From positions 4,836,001 through 4,900,000 of the forward strand of contig NZ_CP016594.1 in the NCBI RefSeq assembly GCF_001698225.1: DNA of 64,000 nucleotides. Reading direction: 5' to 3'. This DNA is from Gordonia terrae (lineage in GTDB: Bacteria > Actinomycetota > Actinomycetes > Mycobacteriales > Mycobacteriaceae). Below are positions 36,924 through 46,888 of this stretch, in pieces. Positions within the stretch are counted from its first letter, which is position 1, and the number at the start of each line of letters is the position of its first letter. The notes beneath the pieces are model-generated. The model was not told the DNA's origin. It did not search any database and saw only the letters and a program-made list of their open reading frames with translations. The position numbers were made by a program, and so were the translations under genes.

Positions 36924-39077
36924 TCAGCGGATGAGCGGGTCGCGCGGCAACCCGAGGATGCGCTCGGCGATCTGGTTGCGGGTGATCTCCGACGTCCCGC
37001 CCGCGATCGACATCCCGCGGGCCCCGAGTATCAGCAGGCCGGCCAGCTTGCCGGGGCCGGCCGAGAACGCGACATCGGGTCCGAGCAGTTCCGCCGCGAG
37101 ATGGGCACGATCGCTGAGGTGTTCGGCGAGCAGCAGTTTCGTGACGTTGCCCTCGGGTCCGGGGGCCGCGCCGACGACGGACCTGGCGGCGCGACGCAGA
37201 TTCAGCAGTCGCAGCGCATCCTCGACAGCGAGGAACTCCCCGACCTTCGTCGCCGCCCCCTCGACCCGGTCCCCGTAGCCCTGGACGAGCGCCACCATCT
37301 GCTGCACCGCGCCATCGCTGCCCGGTGCTCCGCCGCCGATGCTGACCCGCTCGTTGCCGAGGGTCGCGCGGGCCACGGCCCAGCCATCGTTCGGGGTGCC
37401 CACCACGTCGGCGTCGGGGACGAAGACGTCGGTGAAGAACACTTCGTTGAACTCCGATCCGCCGGTGATCTGACGCAGCGGCCGCACCTCGACCCCGGGC
37501 GCCTCCATGTCGATCAGCACCGCGGTGATGCCCTTGTGTTTGGGAGCTTCCGGGTCGGTCCGGACCGTCGCCAGGCCGCGGCGACACAGGTGCGCGCCGC
37601 TGGTCCACACCTTCTGGCCATTGATACGCCAGCCACCGTCGACGCGTGTGGCCCTCGTGGTGACCGCCGCCGCGTCCGACCCCGCGCCCGGCTCGGAGAA
37701 CAACTGACACCACACCTCGTCACCGAGCAGCGCCGGCCGTACGAGACGGTCGATCTGGTCCTGCGTGCCCTGTTGGATGAGGGTGAGGATGACCCACCCG
37801 GTGATGCTGTAGTCGGGCCGCTTCACCCCCGCCGCCGCCATCTCTTCGTCGATGACGAGCTGTTCGACCGAGTCCGCGGCGCGTCCCCACGGCGTGGGCC
37901 AGTGCGGCATCACGTACCCGGTGTCGATCAGCTTCTCGCGCTGCTCGGACTCGTCGGCCGCTGCGATCTCGGCGATGTCGGCGCGCACGCGCGTCCGCAG
38001 TTCCTCGGCCTCCGGCGGGAGGTCGAGGCTGTTGGCACGGGTGATGCCGGCCGCGGAGAAGGCATACACATCGTGCGCCGGCCGCTGCCCTCCGAAGAAG
38101 GCCTGCAGCACGGTGGCCCGACGCAGGTGCAGGTGCGCGTCGTGCTCCCAGGTGAAGCCGATGCCGCCGTGCACCTGGATGTTCAGTTCCGCATTCCGCG
38201 TGTACGTGGGCAACGCAAGCGCCGCGGCCGACGCCGCCACCAGTCCGAGGGCGTCGGCGTCCTCGTCGGCTGCCCGCGCGGCGTCCCACACGACCGCCGT
38301 GGCGGCCTCCGCGCCGACGAGCATGTTCGCGCAGTGGTGTTTGACGGCCTGGAACGACCCGATGGTCCGACCGAATTGTTCGCGGACCTTCGCGTAGGCG
38401 ACCGCGGTGTCCAGTGCATCGCGTGCCCCGCCCACCGCTTCGGCGGCGACCAGCGTCCGCGTGAGGGCCAGGGCGGTGGCGGCGAGTCTCGGCAGACGGA
38501 CGACGGCGGCATCGGTCAACGACACCCTGGCCGAGCGCCGGGTCGGATCGAGGTCGGCCTGCGCACCCACGTCGACGCCGGCCGCCGTCGATTCGATCAC
38601 CAGTACGTCGTCATCGGTGATCAGCACCAGAAGGTCGGCGAGCGGTGCGCCGAGCACCGCGTCGACGACACCGGACGACTTGCCGTCGGACTCGGTCAGC
38701 CCCGGGGCGAGTCCGAGACCCGCGGTGATCGTGCCGTCGACGAGTGACCGCAACCAGCGGGCACGCGCCTCGTCGTCGGCACGGGCCAGGATCGCAGAGG
38801 CGAGCACGGTGGGCAGGAACGGCCCGGGTGCCACAGCGCGACCCAATTCCTCTGTCACCACGACCAACTCGGCCACACCGAAGCCGGACCCGCCGTACTC
38901 CTCGGCGACGTGCAGGCCCAACCACCCGAGGTCGGCGATCTCCTGCCAGAAGGTGGGCCTGGCCTCCTCCGACGCGTCGAGACGATCTCGCGCCTGCGCT
39001 CGCACCTTGCGGTCGACGGCGAATTCGCGTACCACCGAGGCGAGTTCGACGTGGTCTTCGGTCAGGGCAATACTCAT
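36924..39077 (-). CDS. two-domain fused acyl-CoA dehydrogenase
   Basis: 717 residues, about twice a normal acyl-CoA dehydrogenase. Residues 1-345 form a first ACAD unit (LGLHVAEEYGGSGFGVAEL, YAKVREQFGRTIGSFQAVKH, IQVHGGIGFTWEHDAHLHLRRA). Residues about 355-717 form a second with LFSEPGAGSDAAAV, INGQKVWTSGAH and IAGGTSEITRNQIAERILGLPRDP. Each half lacks some elements of the other, as in fused mycobacterial FadE proteins (FadE6 and FadE22 size class), where the two halves act like an alpha-beta pair. FAD-dependent dehydrogenation of an acyl-CoA, perhaps a bulky or steroid-derived one. Stands alone. Confidence 0.9.
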   Translation of the reverse strand: MSIALTEDHVELASVVREFAVDRKVRAQARDRLDASEEARPTFWQEIADLGWLGLHVAEEYGGSGFGVAELVVVTEELGRAVAPGPFLPTVLASAILARADDEARARWLRSLVDGTITAGLGLAPGLTESDGKSSGVVDAVLGAPLADLLVLITDDDVLVIESTAAGVDVGAQADLDPTRRSARVSLTDAAVVRLPRLAATALALTRTLVAAEAVGGARDALDTAVAYAKVREQFGRTIGSFQAVKHHCANMLVGAEAATAVVWDAARAADEDADALGLVAASAAALALPTYTRNAELNIQVHGGIGFTWEHDAHLHLRRATVLQAFFGGQRPAHDVYAFSAAGITRANSLDLPPEAEELRTRVRADIAEIAAADESEQREKLIDTGYVMPHWPTPWGRAADSVEQLVIDEEMAAAGVKRPDYSITGWVILTLIQQGTQDQIDRLVRPALLGDEVWCQLFSEPGAGSDAAAVTTRATRVDGGWRINGQKVWTSGAHLCRRGLATVRTDPEAPKHKGITAVLIDMEAPGVEVRPLRQITGGSEFNEVFFTDVFVPDADVVGTPNDGWAVARATLGNERVSIGGGAPGSDGAVQQMVALVQGYGDRVEGAATKVGEFLAVEDALRLLNLRRAARSVVGAAPGPEGNVTKLLLAEHLSDRAHLAAELLGPDVAFSAGPGKLAGLLILGARGMSIAGGTSEITRNQIAERILGLPRDPLIR

Positions 39078-39192
39078 GGCGACTCCCGGGATCGTCGGTC
39101 ACCCGATCACACCATCTACCCGGCCCGCGGCGGGCCGCCTTGGGACAAAACGTCCGAGTTCGTCCCATCAGAGCCGGTTGCGATGAACGTCC

Positions 39193-40035
39193 TCAGGGCC
39201 GGTCGCCCTCGGCGACCGGCCGCTCCGGGTCCGACGACCACTGCGAGAACGACCCCGGGAACAAGGACGCGTCGATGCCGGCGACGGCGAGGGCCGCGAT
39301 CTGGTGCGCCGCGTTGATCCCGGAACCGCAGTACACCACCACCCCGGTTCCGGCCTCCGCGTCGATGCCGACACCCGCGAACCGCCGCCGTAGCTCGTCG
39401 GCCGGATGAAATCGGCCGGACGTGTCGACGTTGTCCGCGGTCGGGGCGTTGATCGCCCCGGGAATGTGACCCGCACGCGGATCGACCGGTTCGACATCGC
39501 CCCGGTAGCGTTCGGCGGCCCGGGCGTCGAGCAGGTGGTCCGGTCCGGCCGCCACATCGTCGATGGTCGCGACCGGCAGGTGTCCGGCGGTGAGCGTCAC
39601 CCGACCGGCCCGCGGGCGACCGCCGTCTCCCGTCGTCGTCCGCAGACCTTCGGCGCGCCACGCCGCGAGACCACCGTCGAGGAGTCGCACGTCGGCGACT
39701 CCCGCCCAGCGCAGCAGCCACCAGGCCCGGGCGGCGGCAAGATTGCCGGAGTCGTCGTAGACCACCACCGGGACGCCGTCGTCGATCCCCCATCGCCGGG
39801 CCGCCTCCTGGAGATCGGCAACGGCAGGCAGCGGGTGCCTACCCCCGACCGGCCCGGAGGGCGGGGCGGCCAGTTCGGAGTCGAGGTCGACGTAGACCGC
39901 GCCGGGGATGTGCCCCTCGCGGTAGGCACCCCGGCCGTCGAAGTCGCCCAACTGCCAGCGCACGTCCAACAGGACCGGTGGAGTGGACAGGAGCATCTCG
40001 GCCAGTTCGAGCGGGGCGATGAGGACCTCAGCCAT
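39193..40035 (-). CDS. two-domain rhodanese-like sulfurtransferase
   Basis: 280 residues, two rhodanese domains (about 1-135 and 145-275). The active-site Cys is in VVYCGSGINAAHQ near 237, and CGSG-type loops are usual in SseA/mercaptopyruvate-thiosulfate sulfurtransferases. The first domain lacks the Cys (VVYDDSGNLAAAR), as in the family. Transfers sulfur from thiosulfate or 3-mercaptopyruvate to a thiophile. ATG 40035 (MAEVLIAPLELAEML) is preferred to the GTG-like start eight codons upstream, and it sits 26 bases from the divergent metallophosphoesterase gene. Confidence 0.9.
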   Translation of the reverse strand: MAEVLIAPLELAEMLLSTPPVLLDVRWQLGDFDGRGAYREGHIPGAVYVDLDSELAAPPSGPVGGRHPLPAVADLQEAARRWGIDDGVPVVVYDDSGNLAAARAWWLLRWAGVADVRLLDGGLAAWRAEGLRTTTGDGGRPRAGRVTLTAGHLPVATIDDVAAGPDHLLDARAAERYRGDVEPVDPRAGHIPGAINAPTADNVDTSGRFHPADELRRRFAGVGIDAEAGTGVVVYCGSGINAAHQIAALAVAGIDASLFPGSFSQWSSDPERPVAEGDRP

Positions 40036-40061
40036 GGCGGCGAGGGTACCAACGCACACCG

Positions 40062-41312
40062 ATGGCAGAATTGGAGCAATCCGCCCATGCCCGGGCGCTG
40101 GCCATCCGCCGCCCTGTCGTCAACACCCTCAGGAGTCCATCCGTGGCGTTGTTTCCTGCCGTCGTCTTCGGACTCATCACGTTCTGGCTGCACCGGCGCA
40201 TCGTGCGAGCGACTGCGATGCCACGTCCCTGGTCGATCATCGCCGACGTCGCGCTTGTCGTCCTGTGGGCGCTCGCCCTCATCGGCTTCGCCACCGGACG
40301 CGTGCTCGACCCGTCGTGGGCGCGACCGATCGGCACCATCGGGCTGATCTGGCTCGCCGCCGTTTTCTACCTGTTCCTGGGCCTCGCGGTGGTGGGTCTC
40401 GTCTCGTTCGCCGCGCACGTCATCCGCTCGATCCGGCGTCGCCGTTCCGGCGTGCAGGACACCCCGGCCCTCGCCGCGCGTCGGGTCAGCAAGCTCCGGT
40501 TCGCAACCGCCGCGGTCGTGGTCGTCGCGCTCGGAGTCACCGGCTACGGCGTGTACGAAGCGTCTCGCCCCCAGGTCGTCGACGTCGACGCCACATTCGC
40601 GAGCCTGCCCCAGCAGTTCGACGGAACGCGCATCGCGGTGATCTCCGACCTCCACGTCGGTCCGGCCCGCGACGCGTCGTTCACCCAGCGCGTCGTCGAC
40701 GAGGTCAACGAGCAAAAGCCCGATCTCGTCGTCCTCGTCGGCGACCTGACCGATGGCACGATCCCGAACGTTCGCGACACGCTGGAACCCCTTGCAGACC
40801 TGCAGGCACCGCTCGGTGTGTTCGGCGTCAGCGGCAACCACGAGTACTACGCCGACGACGGCGGCCGGTGGCTCGACGTCTGGGAGGAACTCGGCGTGCG
40901 CACGCTGCGCAACTCGCGGGTCCCCATCGAGGTCGACGGCGCGACCATCACACTCGCCGGTATCTACGACGCCACCGCCCCGGAACCATATGAGCCGGAC
41001 CTGCCGGCGGCCCTGGCCGGATCGTCCCCCGACGACTTCACCCTCCTTCTCGCCCACCAGCCCAAGCAGGCGGTGGAGGCCTCCGATCTCGGCGTCGACC
41101 TGCAGCTGTCGGGGCACACGCACGGTGGCCAGCTCTGGCCCATCCGCTATCTGGTGCGCGCCCAGCAGCCGACGATCACCGGGCTCGACCAGATCGGCGA
41201 CACCGTCATCTACACGACCCGTGGCGCCGGCGCGTGGGGCCCGCCGGTCCGCGTCCTGACGCCGCCCGAGATCACGATCCTCACGCTGCGATCGGCGCCC
41301 GCTGCGCCCTGA
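40062..41312 (+). CDS. membrane metallophosphoesterase (YkuE/YaeI-like)
   Basis: 416 residues. Four hydrophobic segments in the first 165 residues (near 27-45, 62-80, 92-118 and 148-168), then a calcineurin-like phosphoesterase domain with ISDLHVG, LVGDLTDG, GNHEYY, LLAHQP and SGHTHGGQ: all five metal and phosphate motifs intact. The catalytic domain should face the periplasm or the cytoplasm next to the membrane. Substrates in the family include UDP-diacylglucosamine and other lipids, but this one is undefined. It ends just before a hairpin shared with catC. Confidence 0.9.
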   Translation: MAELEQSAHARALAIRRPVVNTLRSPSVALFPAVVFGLITFWLHRRIVRATAMPRPWSIIADVALVVLWALALIGFATGRVLDPSWARPIGTIGLIWLAAVFYLFLGLAVVGLVSFAAHVIRSIRRRRSGVQDTPALAARRVSKLRFATAAVVVVALGVTGYGVYEASRPQVVDVDATFASLPQQFDGTRIAVISDLHVGPARDASFTQRVVDEVNEQKPDLVVLVGDLTDGTIPNVRDTLEPLADLQAPLGVFGVSGNHEYYADDGGRWLDVWEELGVRTLRNSRVPIEVDGATITLAGIYDATAPEPYEPDLPAALAGSSPDDFTLLLAHQPKQAVEASDLGVDLQLSGHTHGGQLWPIRYLVRAQQPTITGLDQIGDTVIYTTRGAGAWGPPVRVLTPPEITILTLRSAPAAP

Positions 41313-41328
41313 GGTTTCGCGCACGAAA

Positions 41329-41366
41329 TCCGTTCCCGATCACCTTCTTCGATGAGCGGGAACGGA
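41329..41366. terminator. bidirectional hairpin between convergent genes
   Basis: TCCGTTCCCG and its inverted copy CGGGAACGGA, loop 18 bases, lie in the 57-base gap between the metallophosphoesterase stop and the catC stop. Confidence 0.65.
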
Positions 41367-41369
41367 CCG

Positions 41370-41650
41370 TCAGCCGTTGATGTCCGATGGATGGGTTGCC
41401 AGCGGGGTGACCTTGATCTGCATGTACGGGAACAACGGCAGACCCGAGAGCAGGGTGTGCAGTTCGTCGTTCGACTCGACGTCGAATATCGAGTAGTTGG
41501 AGTACTCGCCGACGATCCGCCAGATGTGCGGCCACTTCCCTGCACGCTGTAGATCCTGGGAGTACGCCTTCTCCCGCGCGACGGTTTCCGCACGTACCTC
41601 GGGATCGAGGTCGTCGGGGATGGCGACGTCCATCCGCACGTGGAACAGCA

Positions 41651-41651
<1 letters not shown>
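41370..41651 (-). CDS. catC: muconolactone delta-isomerase CatC
   Basis: 93 residues, the normal length. Converts (+)-muconolactone to 3-oxoadipate enol-lactone in the catechol branch of the beta-ketoadipate pathway. The family pattern is clear: MLFHVRMDVAIPDDL at the N-terminus, KWPHIWRIVGEYSNYSIFDVESNDELHTLLSGLPLFPYM in the middle and the closing VTPLATHPSD. It forms decamers of small ferredoxin-like subunits. ATG 41651 shares a base with the catA stop (TAATG), so the two are co-translated. Last gene of the catR-catB-catA-catC run. Confidence 0.95.
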
Positions 41652-42580
<929 letters not shown>

Positions 42581-43684
42581 TCAGTTGTCGGTGCGGTACT
42601 TCTCGAGCTTCTCCGGGTCGACCTCGAAGCCGATGCCCGGCGCGGTCGACCGGTGCAGGTGGCCGTCGCGGATCTGCAGCGGCTCGGTCAGCAGGTCGTC
42701 GCTCATGTCGAGGAAGTTCGACAGCTCACCCGCGTAACGCGAGGTCAGCTCGAAGGCGCTGCCGAAGGCGAGAGTGCAGGCGGTCCCGATCTGGCCGTCG
42801 ATCTGGTTGCCCATGACGACCGGGACGCCGAGACCCTCCGCGAGATGGTGCGTACGCCGCGAGGTGGTGAAACCCGAACGCGCGGTCTTGATGCTGATGG
42901 CGGTCGCCGATCGGCCGAGGACCTCGCGGGTGACGTCGGCCGGCGTGGGCACCGATTCGTCGGCGATGAACGGTACCGCCAGCTGTTCGACGAGCCAGCG
43001 TCGGCCGAGGACATCCGCTGCGTCGCACAACTCTTCGGCGAACAGCAGATCGAGGTCGGCCATCTCCCGCATGGCGCGCGCCGACTCGGCCGCCGTCCAA
43101 CCCCGGTTGCCGTCGACGTACAGTTCGACGTCGCCGCCGAACCGCTCGCGCAGCGCGCGGACGACCGCGGTGTCGAGGGAGGCGGGATGACGTCCGACCT
43201 TCACCTTGAACGTGCGGATCCCGTAGGTGTCCACCATCTTCTCGGCTTCGGCGACCATCGCGGCAGGCTCCGCGAAACCGAGCATGTGACTGACCCGCAA
43301 CCGATCGGTGTACCCGCCGAGCATGTCACCCACCGGAAGCCCGAGGACCTTGCCGAGTGCATCCCAGATCGCCATGTCCACAGCGGATTTCGCAGCGGGG
43401 TTGCCGACCGTCCGGGCCATCCGGGCGGCGACCACCTCGCGTTCCAGCAGGGTGAGGCCGACGACCGCGGGCGCGAAGATGCCCTCGATCACGGCGATGA
43501 TGCCGTCCTGGGTCTCGCCGTAGGTGAACGGACGGGGCGGCGCCTCGGCGACGCCGACCGCGCCTGCGTCGGTGTGCACCCGTACCAGCACGTGGGTGGC
43601 GGCGTGCACCTCGCCGGAGGCGAACCTCAACGGCTTCACATACGGGATGGCGAACGGGATCGCCTCCACAGCGGTGATTTTCAC
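42581..43684 (-). CDS. catB: muconate cycloisomerase CatB
   Basis: 367 residues, enolase superfamily (MLE subgroup). Cyclises cis,cis-muconate to muconolactone. The base pair and metal ligands are visible: FKVKVGRH (Lys-x-Lys), YVDGNRGW (Asp), FAEELCD (Glu), IADESV (Asp) and SIKTARSG (Lys). The GTG start at 43684 shares a GTGA with the catR stop, so the two genes are translationally coupled. Gene order B-A-C after catR differs from the catA-catB-catC order usual in Rhodococcus. Confidence 0.96.
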   Translation of the reverse strand: MKITAVEAIPFAIPYVKPLRFASGEVHAATHVLVRVHTDAGAVGVAEAPPRPFTYGETQDGIIAVIEGIFAPAVVGLTLLEREVVAARMARTVGNPAAKSAVDMAIWDALGKVLGLPVGDMLGGYTDRLRVSHMLGFAEPAAMVAEAEKMVDTYGIRTFKVKVGRHPASLDTAVVRALRERFGGDVELYVDGNRGWTAAESARAMREMADLDLLFAEELCDAADVLGRRWLVEQLAVPFIADESVPTPADVTREVLGRSATAISIKTARSGFTTSRRTHHLAEGLGVPVVMGNQIDGQIGTACTLAFGSAFELTSRYAGELSNFLDMSDDLLTEPLQIRDGHLHRSTAPGIGFEVDPEKLEKYRTDN

Positions 43685-44673
43685 GATTTCTCTCCAGATC
43701 GAGCACCTGTCCGGGCACTCAGGGAACGATGGTCGGCGACCCGATCGCCGCCGGCTGCGGTGACGAAGGCCGGATCGGTGTCGATGGCGTCATCCGGGGC
43801 GAAGGCTGCGGCGATGACGTCGGCGACCGCGGCGACGACCGGGTCGCCGGATCCCGATCTCCGGGCGAGTGCGACCTCGACGGTGTCGGCGTCGGCGAGG
43901 TCGCGCACCACCAGCCCGTCGAGCGGGAGCGAACGCACCGAAGCCGGGAGCAGGGAGACCCCCAGCCCCGCGGCGACGAGGGCCAGCAGCACCGCGGTGC
44001 CCGGCGCCTGGTGCGCCCGATGCGGGACGAATCCGGCTGCGCGACAAGTCCGCATCGCGGCATCGTTGACCGCCGAGTCCCGGCTGTCGTAGAGCACGAA
44101 CGGTTCGTTGCGGAGGTCGGCGACCGAGACCACCGGCTCGACGGCCAGACGGTGATCGACCGAGACCGCGAGCACCATCGGCTCGACGTCGATGACCCTC
44201 GTCTCGATGTCCTCGCCGATCGCCGGCGGGCGGAGCACCCCGAGGTCGAGGACACCGGCACGCAGGGCGTCACACTGGCCCGGTGTGAGCATGTCGGACT
44301 GGATGCGGAGATCCACGTCAGGCAACTCCCGTTTGACCACCCGAGCGATGCGCGGGAGGTGCGAGAAGGCGGCGATGCCGGTGATGCCGACCCGGACGAC
44401 GCCGCTGCGGCCGGCGGCGATCCGACGCACGCCGTCCACGGCCTCGTCCACGCCCGCGAGAATTCGTTCGGCCTGGACCCGAAGGTATTGCCCGGCCGGG
44501 GTGAGCGACACCTGGCGGGTGGTCCGCGTGAACAGCGTGACGTCGAGCTCGGCCTCGAGCTGGCGAATGGCGTAGGACAGCGCGGGTTGCGCCACGTGCA
44601 ACGACTCCGCCGCCTGTCCGAAATGGCAGGTGTCGGCGACGGCGGCGAAGTACCGCAAGTGCCGTAGCTCCAT
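43681..44673 (-). CDS. catR: LysR-type regulator of the cat/ben genes, CatR-like
   Basis: 330 residues. N-terminal winged helix-turn-helix (MELRHLRYFAAVADTCHFGQAAESLHVAQPALSYAIRQLEAEL) and a periplasmic-binding-like effector domain from about 92. LysR regulators of cat operons respond to muconate. ATG 44673 with GAGGCAGG upstream; frames further upstream are rejected because they would run across the operator. It is divergent from benA with 220 bases between, and, unlike the usual divergent catR, it is transcribed ahead of and overlapping catB. Assignment as CatR is from context and fold. Confidence 0.88.
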   Translation of the reverse strand: MELRHLRYFAAVADTCHFGQAAESLHVAQPALSYAIRQLEAELDVTLFTRTTRQVSLTPAGQYLRVQAERILAGVDEAVDGVRRIAAGRSGVVRVGITGIAAFSHLPRIARVVKRELPDVDLRIQSDMLTPGQCDALRAGVLDLGVLRPPAIGEDIETRVIDVEPMVLAVSVDHRLAVEPVVSVADLRNEPFVLYDSRDSAVNDAAMRTCRAAGFVPHRAHQAPGTAVLLALVAAGLGVSLLPASVRSLPLDGLVVRDLADADTVEVALARRSGSGDPVVAAVADVIAAAFAPDDAIDTDPAFVTAAGGDRVADHRSLSARTGARSGEKS

Positions 44674-44770
44674 GACCTGCCTCGTCTCGTACCGATCGAC
44701 ACCGCGGCTGTGACCGCGGACACGTCTCACGGTAGAGCGTCGATCCATACATGACAAAGACACAAATTGC

Positions 44771-44801
44771 GTCGATTGATGAATCAGATCGATCAATCGA
44801 C
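44771..44801. promoter_or_regulatory. candidate regulator-binding site between catR and benA
   Basis: Perfect 10-base inverted repeat GTCGATTGAT / ATCAATCGAC, arms separated by 11 bases, 93 bases before the benA start and 98 before catR. The A/T-rich arms and the spacing suit a LysR (T-N11-A type) or LuxR-type operator controlling both directions. Confidence 0.65.
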
Positions 44802-44893
44802 TACTGGGCCAGGACTGGCAATAACCCCGGTGTGATCGCCACCACGTGCTGCCACAGTGCAGAGAGCAGCCCACTTTCTGGAGGTATACGACC

Positions 44894-46273
44894 ATGACCG
44901 CGTCAGTATCGGAACACCTGAACCATGTGAACTCGGTCCTCGGCGACGCGGTCGTCGACGACCGTGACGCCGGTGTCTACCGCGCCAACCGGCGGATCTT
45001 CACCGATGAGGACATCTTCGAGCTGGAGATGAAGCACATCTTCGAGGGCAACTGGATCTACCTCGCACACGAGAGTCAGGTCCCCGAGCCCGGCGACTAC
45101 TTCACCACCTACATCGGCCGGCAGCCCGTGGTCATCACCCGCGACAGGAGCGGCGAACTGCACTGCCTGATCAACGCCTGCGCGCACCGCGGCGCGATGA
45201 TCTGCCGGCGCAAGACCGACAACCGGATGACCCTCACCTGTCCGTTCCACGGGTGGACCTTCCGGAACGACGGCACGCTGCTCAAGGTCAAGGATCCGGA
45301 CGGCGCCGGGTACCCGGACAGCTTCGACGTCGACGGTTCGCACAACATGACCAAGGTCGCCCGCTTCGACAGCTACCGCGGCTTCCTGTTCGGCAGCCTG
45401 AACGACGACGTCAGTTCGCTCGGCGACCATCTCGGCGACACACGCGTCGTCATCGACATGCTCGTCGACCAGTCCCCCGAGGGACTCGAGGTCCTGCGCG
45501 GCGCATCCACCTACACCTTCGACGGGAACTGGAAGGTGCAGGCGGAGAACGGCGCTGACGGCTACCACGTCACCGCCACCCACTGGAATTACGCGGCCAC
45601 CACATCTCGACGCGGCACCGGCGAGTCGAAGAACGACACCAAGGCACTCGACGCCGGCGGCTGGGGGAAGTCCGGCGGCGGCTACTGGTCCTACCCCAAC
45701 GGTCACCTGTGTCTGTGGACCTGGGCGGCCAACCCGCAGGACCGTCCGCTGTGGGATTCGCTGGGGCAGCTCAAGGAGATACACGGCGACGCCAAGGGCG
45801 AGTTCATGGTGAAGGGTTCGCGCAACCTGTGCCTGTACCCGAACGTCTATCTGATGGACCAGTTCTCGACGCAGATCCGCCACTTCCGCCCGATCTCCCC
45901 GGACAAGACCGAGGTCACCATCTACTGCATCGCCCCCAAGGGGGAGAGCGACTCCGCACGGGTGCACCGCATCCGCCAGTACGAGGACTTCTTCAACGCC
46001 TCCGGCATGGCCACGCCCGACGACCTCGAGGAGTTCCGCTCGTGCCAGCTCACGTTCCGGGCCCAGGCCGCCCCGTGGAACGACATGAGCCGCGGTGCCG
46101 AGCACTGGTTGACCGGACCAGACGCCGTCGCCGAATCGCTGGGCATGTCCGGTGTCATCTCGGCCGGCGTCAAGAACGAGGACGAAGGCCTCTACCCCGT
46201 CCAGCACGGCTACTGGCTCGAGACCATGCGTGCTGCCGCAGCCGCCGAAGAACACGCCGCCGCGAAGCACTGA
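44894..46273 (+). CDS. benA: benzoate 1,2-dioxygenase large subunit BenA
   Basis: 459 residues, alpha subunit of a Rieske non-haem iron oxygenase. The Rieske cluster motifs CAHRGAMIC and CPFHGW (CxH...CxxH) are at about 96-123, and the mononuclear iron 2-His region lies in [16 protein letters not shown] near 219-234, with the Asp expected later. With BenB it adds O2 to benzoate to give the cis-diol carboxylate. GGAGG ten bases before ATG 44894. benB follows after 11 bases. First gene of the divergent ben operon opposite catR. Confidence 0.96.
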   Translation: MTASVSEHLNHVNSVLGDAVVDDRDAGVYRANRRIFTDEDIFELEMKHIFEGNWIYLAHESQVPEPGDYFTTYIGRQPVVITRDRSGELHCLINACAHRGAMICRRKTDNRMTLTCPFHGWTFRNDGTLLKVKDPDGAGYPDSFDVDGSHNMTKVARFDSYRGFLFGSLNDDVSSLGDHLGDTRVVIDMLVDQSPEGLEVLRGASTYTFDGNWKVQAENGADGYHVTATHWNYAATTSRRGTGESKNDTKALDAGGWGKSGGGYWSYPNGHLCLWTWAANPQDRPLWDSLGQLKEIHGDAKGEFMVKGSRNLCLYPNVYLMDQFSTQIRHFRPISPDKTEVTIYCIAPKGESDSARVHRIRQYEDFFNASGMATPDDLEEFRSCQLTFRAQAAPWNDMSRGAEHWLTGPDAVAESLGMSGVISAGVKNEDEGLYPVQHGYWLETMRAAAAAEEHAAAKH

Positions 46274-46284
46274 AAGGGACGGCC

Positions 46285-46842
46285 ATGACGAACATCCGCA
46301 CCGATTCCACTGCACCGATATCCACCGGAAGCAACGCCGAAGCGCCCGGAAAACTCATCACCCAGAACATGATCGAGCAGTTCCTCTACCGCGAGGCGCG
46401 CCACCTCGACGATCGCGAGTTCGAGAAGTGGCTCGACTGCTACGCCGACGACGTCGTCTACTGGATGCCGTCGTGGGACGACCGGGACCGTCTCACCGAG
46501 GACCCGCACCGTGAGATCTCACTCATCTACTACGGCAACAAGGGTGGCCTCGAGGACAGGGTGTTCCGGATCCGTACCGAGCGGTCCTCGGCGACGTCAC
46601 TGCCCGAGCCGCGGACGAGTCACAACATCACCAACGTGGAGGTCATCGACCGCCGCGGCGACCTCGTCGACGTCCGATTCAATTGGCACACGATGTATTT
46701 CCGGTACAACACGGTCGACCCGTACTACGGGACCTCGTTCTACACGATCGACTTCTCCGGCGAGCAGCCACTGATCCGGCGCAAGACGGTCGTGTTGAAG
46801 AACGACTACATCCATCACGTCGTCGACGTGTACCACTTCTGA
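46285..46842 (+). CDS. benB: benzoate 1,2-dioxygenase small subunit BenB
   Basis: 185 residues, beta subunit of the Rieske oxygenase (NTF2-like cone fold). The family sequence is clear in FLYREARHLDDREFEKWLDCYADDVVYWMPSW and HNITNVEVIDRRGDLVDVRFNW. It has a structural role in the alpha3-beta3 enzyme, without cofactor. ATG 46285, with AAAGGGACGG upstream, 11 bases after benA. 46 bases separate it from the reductase-dehydrogenase fusion. Confidence 0.96.
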   Translation: MTNIRTDSTAPISTGSNAEAPGKLITQNMIEQFLYREARHLDDREFEKWLDCYADDVVYWMPSWDDRDRLTEDPHREISLIYYGNKGGLEDRVFRIRTERSSATSLPEPRTSHNITNVEVIDRRGDLVDVRFNWHTMYFRYNTVDPYYGTSFYTIDFSGEQPLIRRKTVVLKNDYIHHVVDVYHF

Positions 46843-46888
46843 TCCAACACAATCGATCACCGATCCCTATCTGAGCGAGGACCGACCC

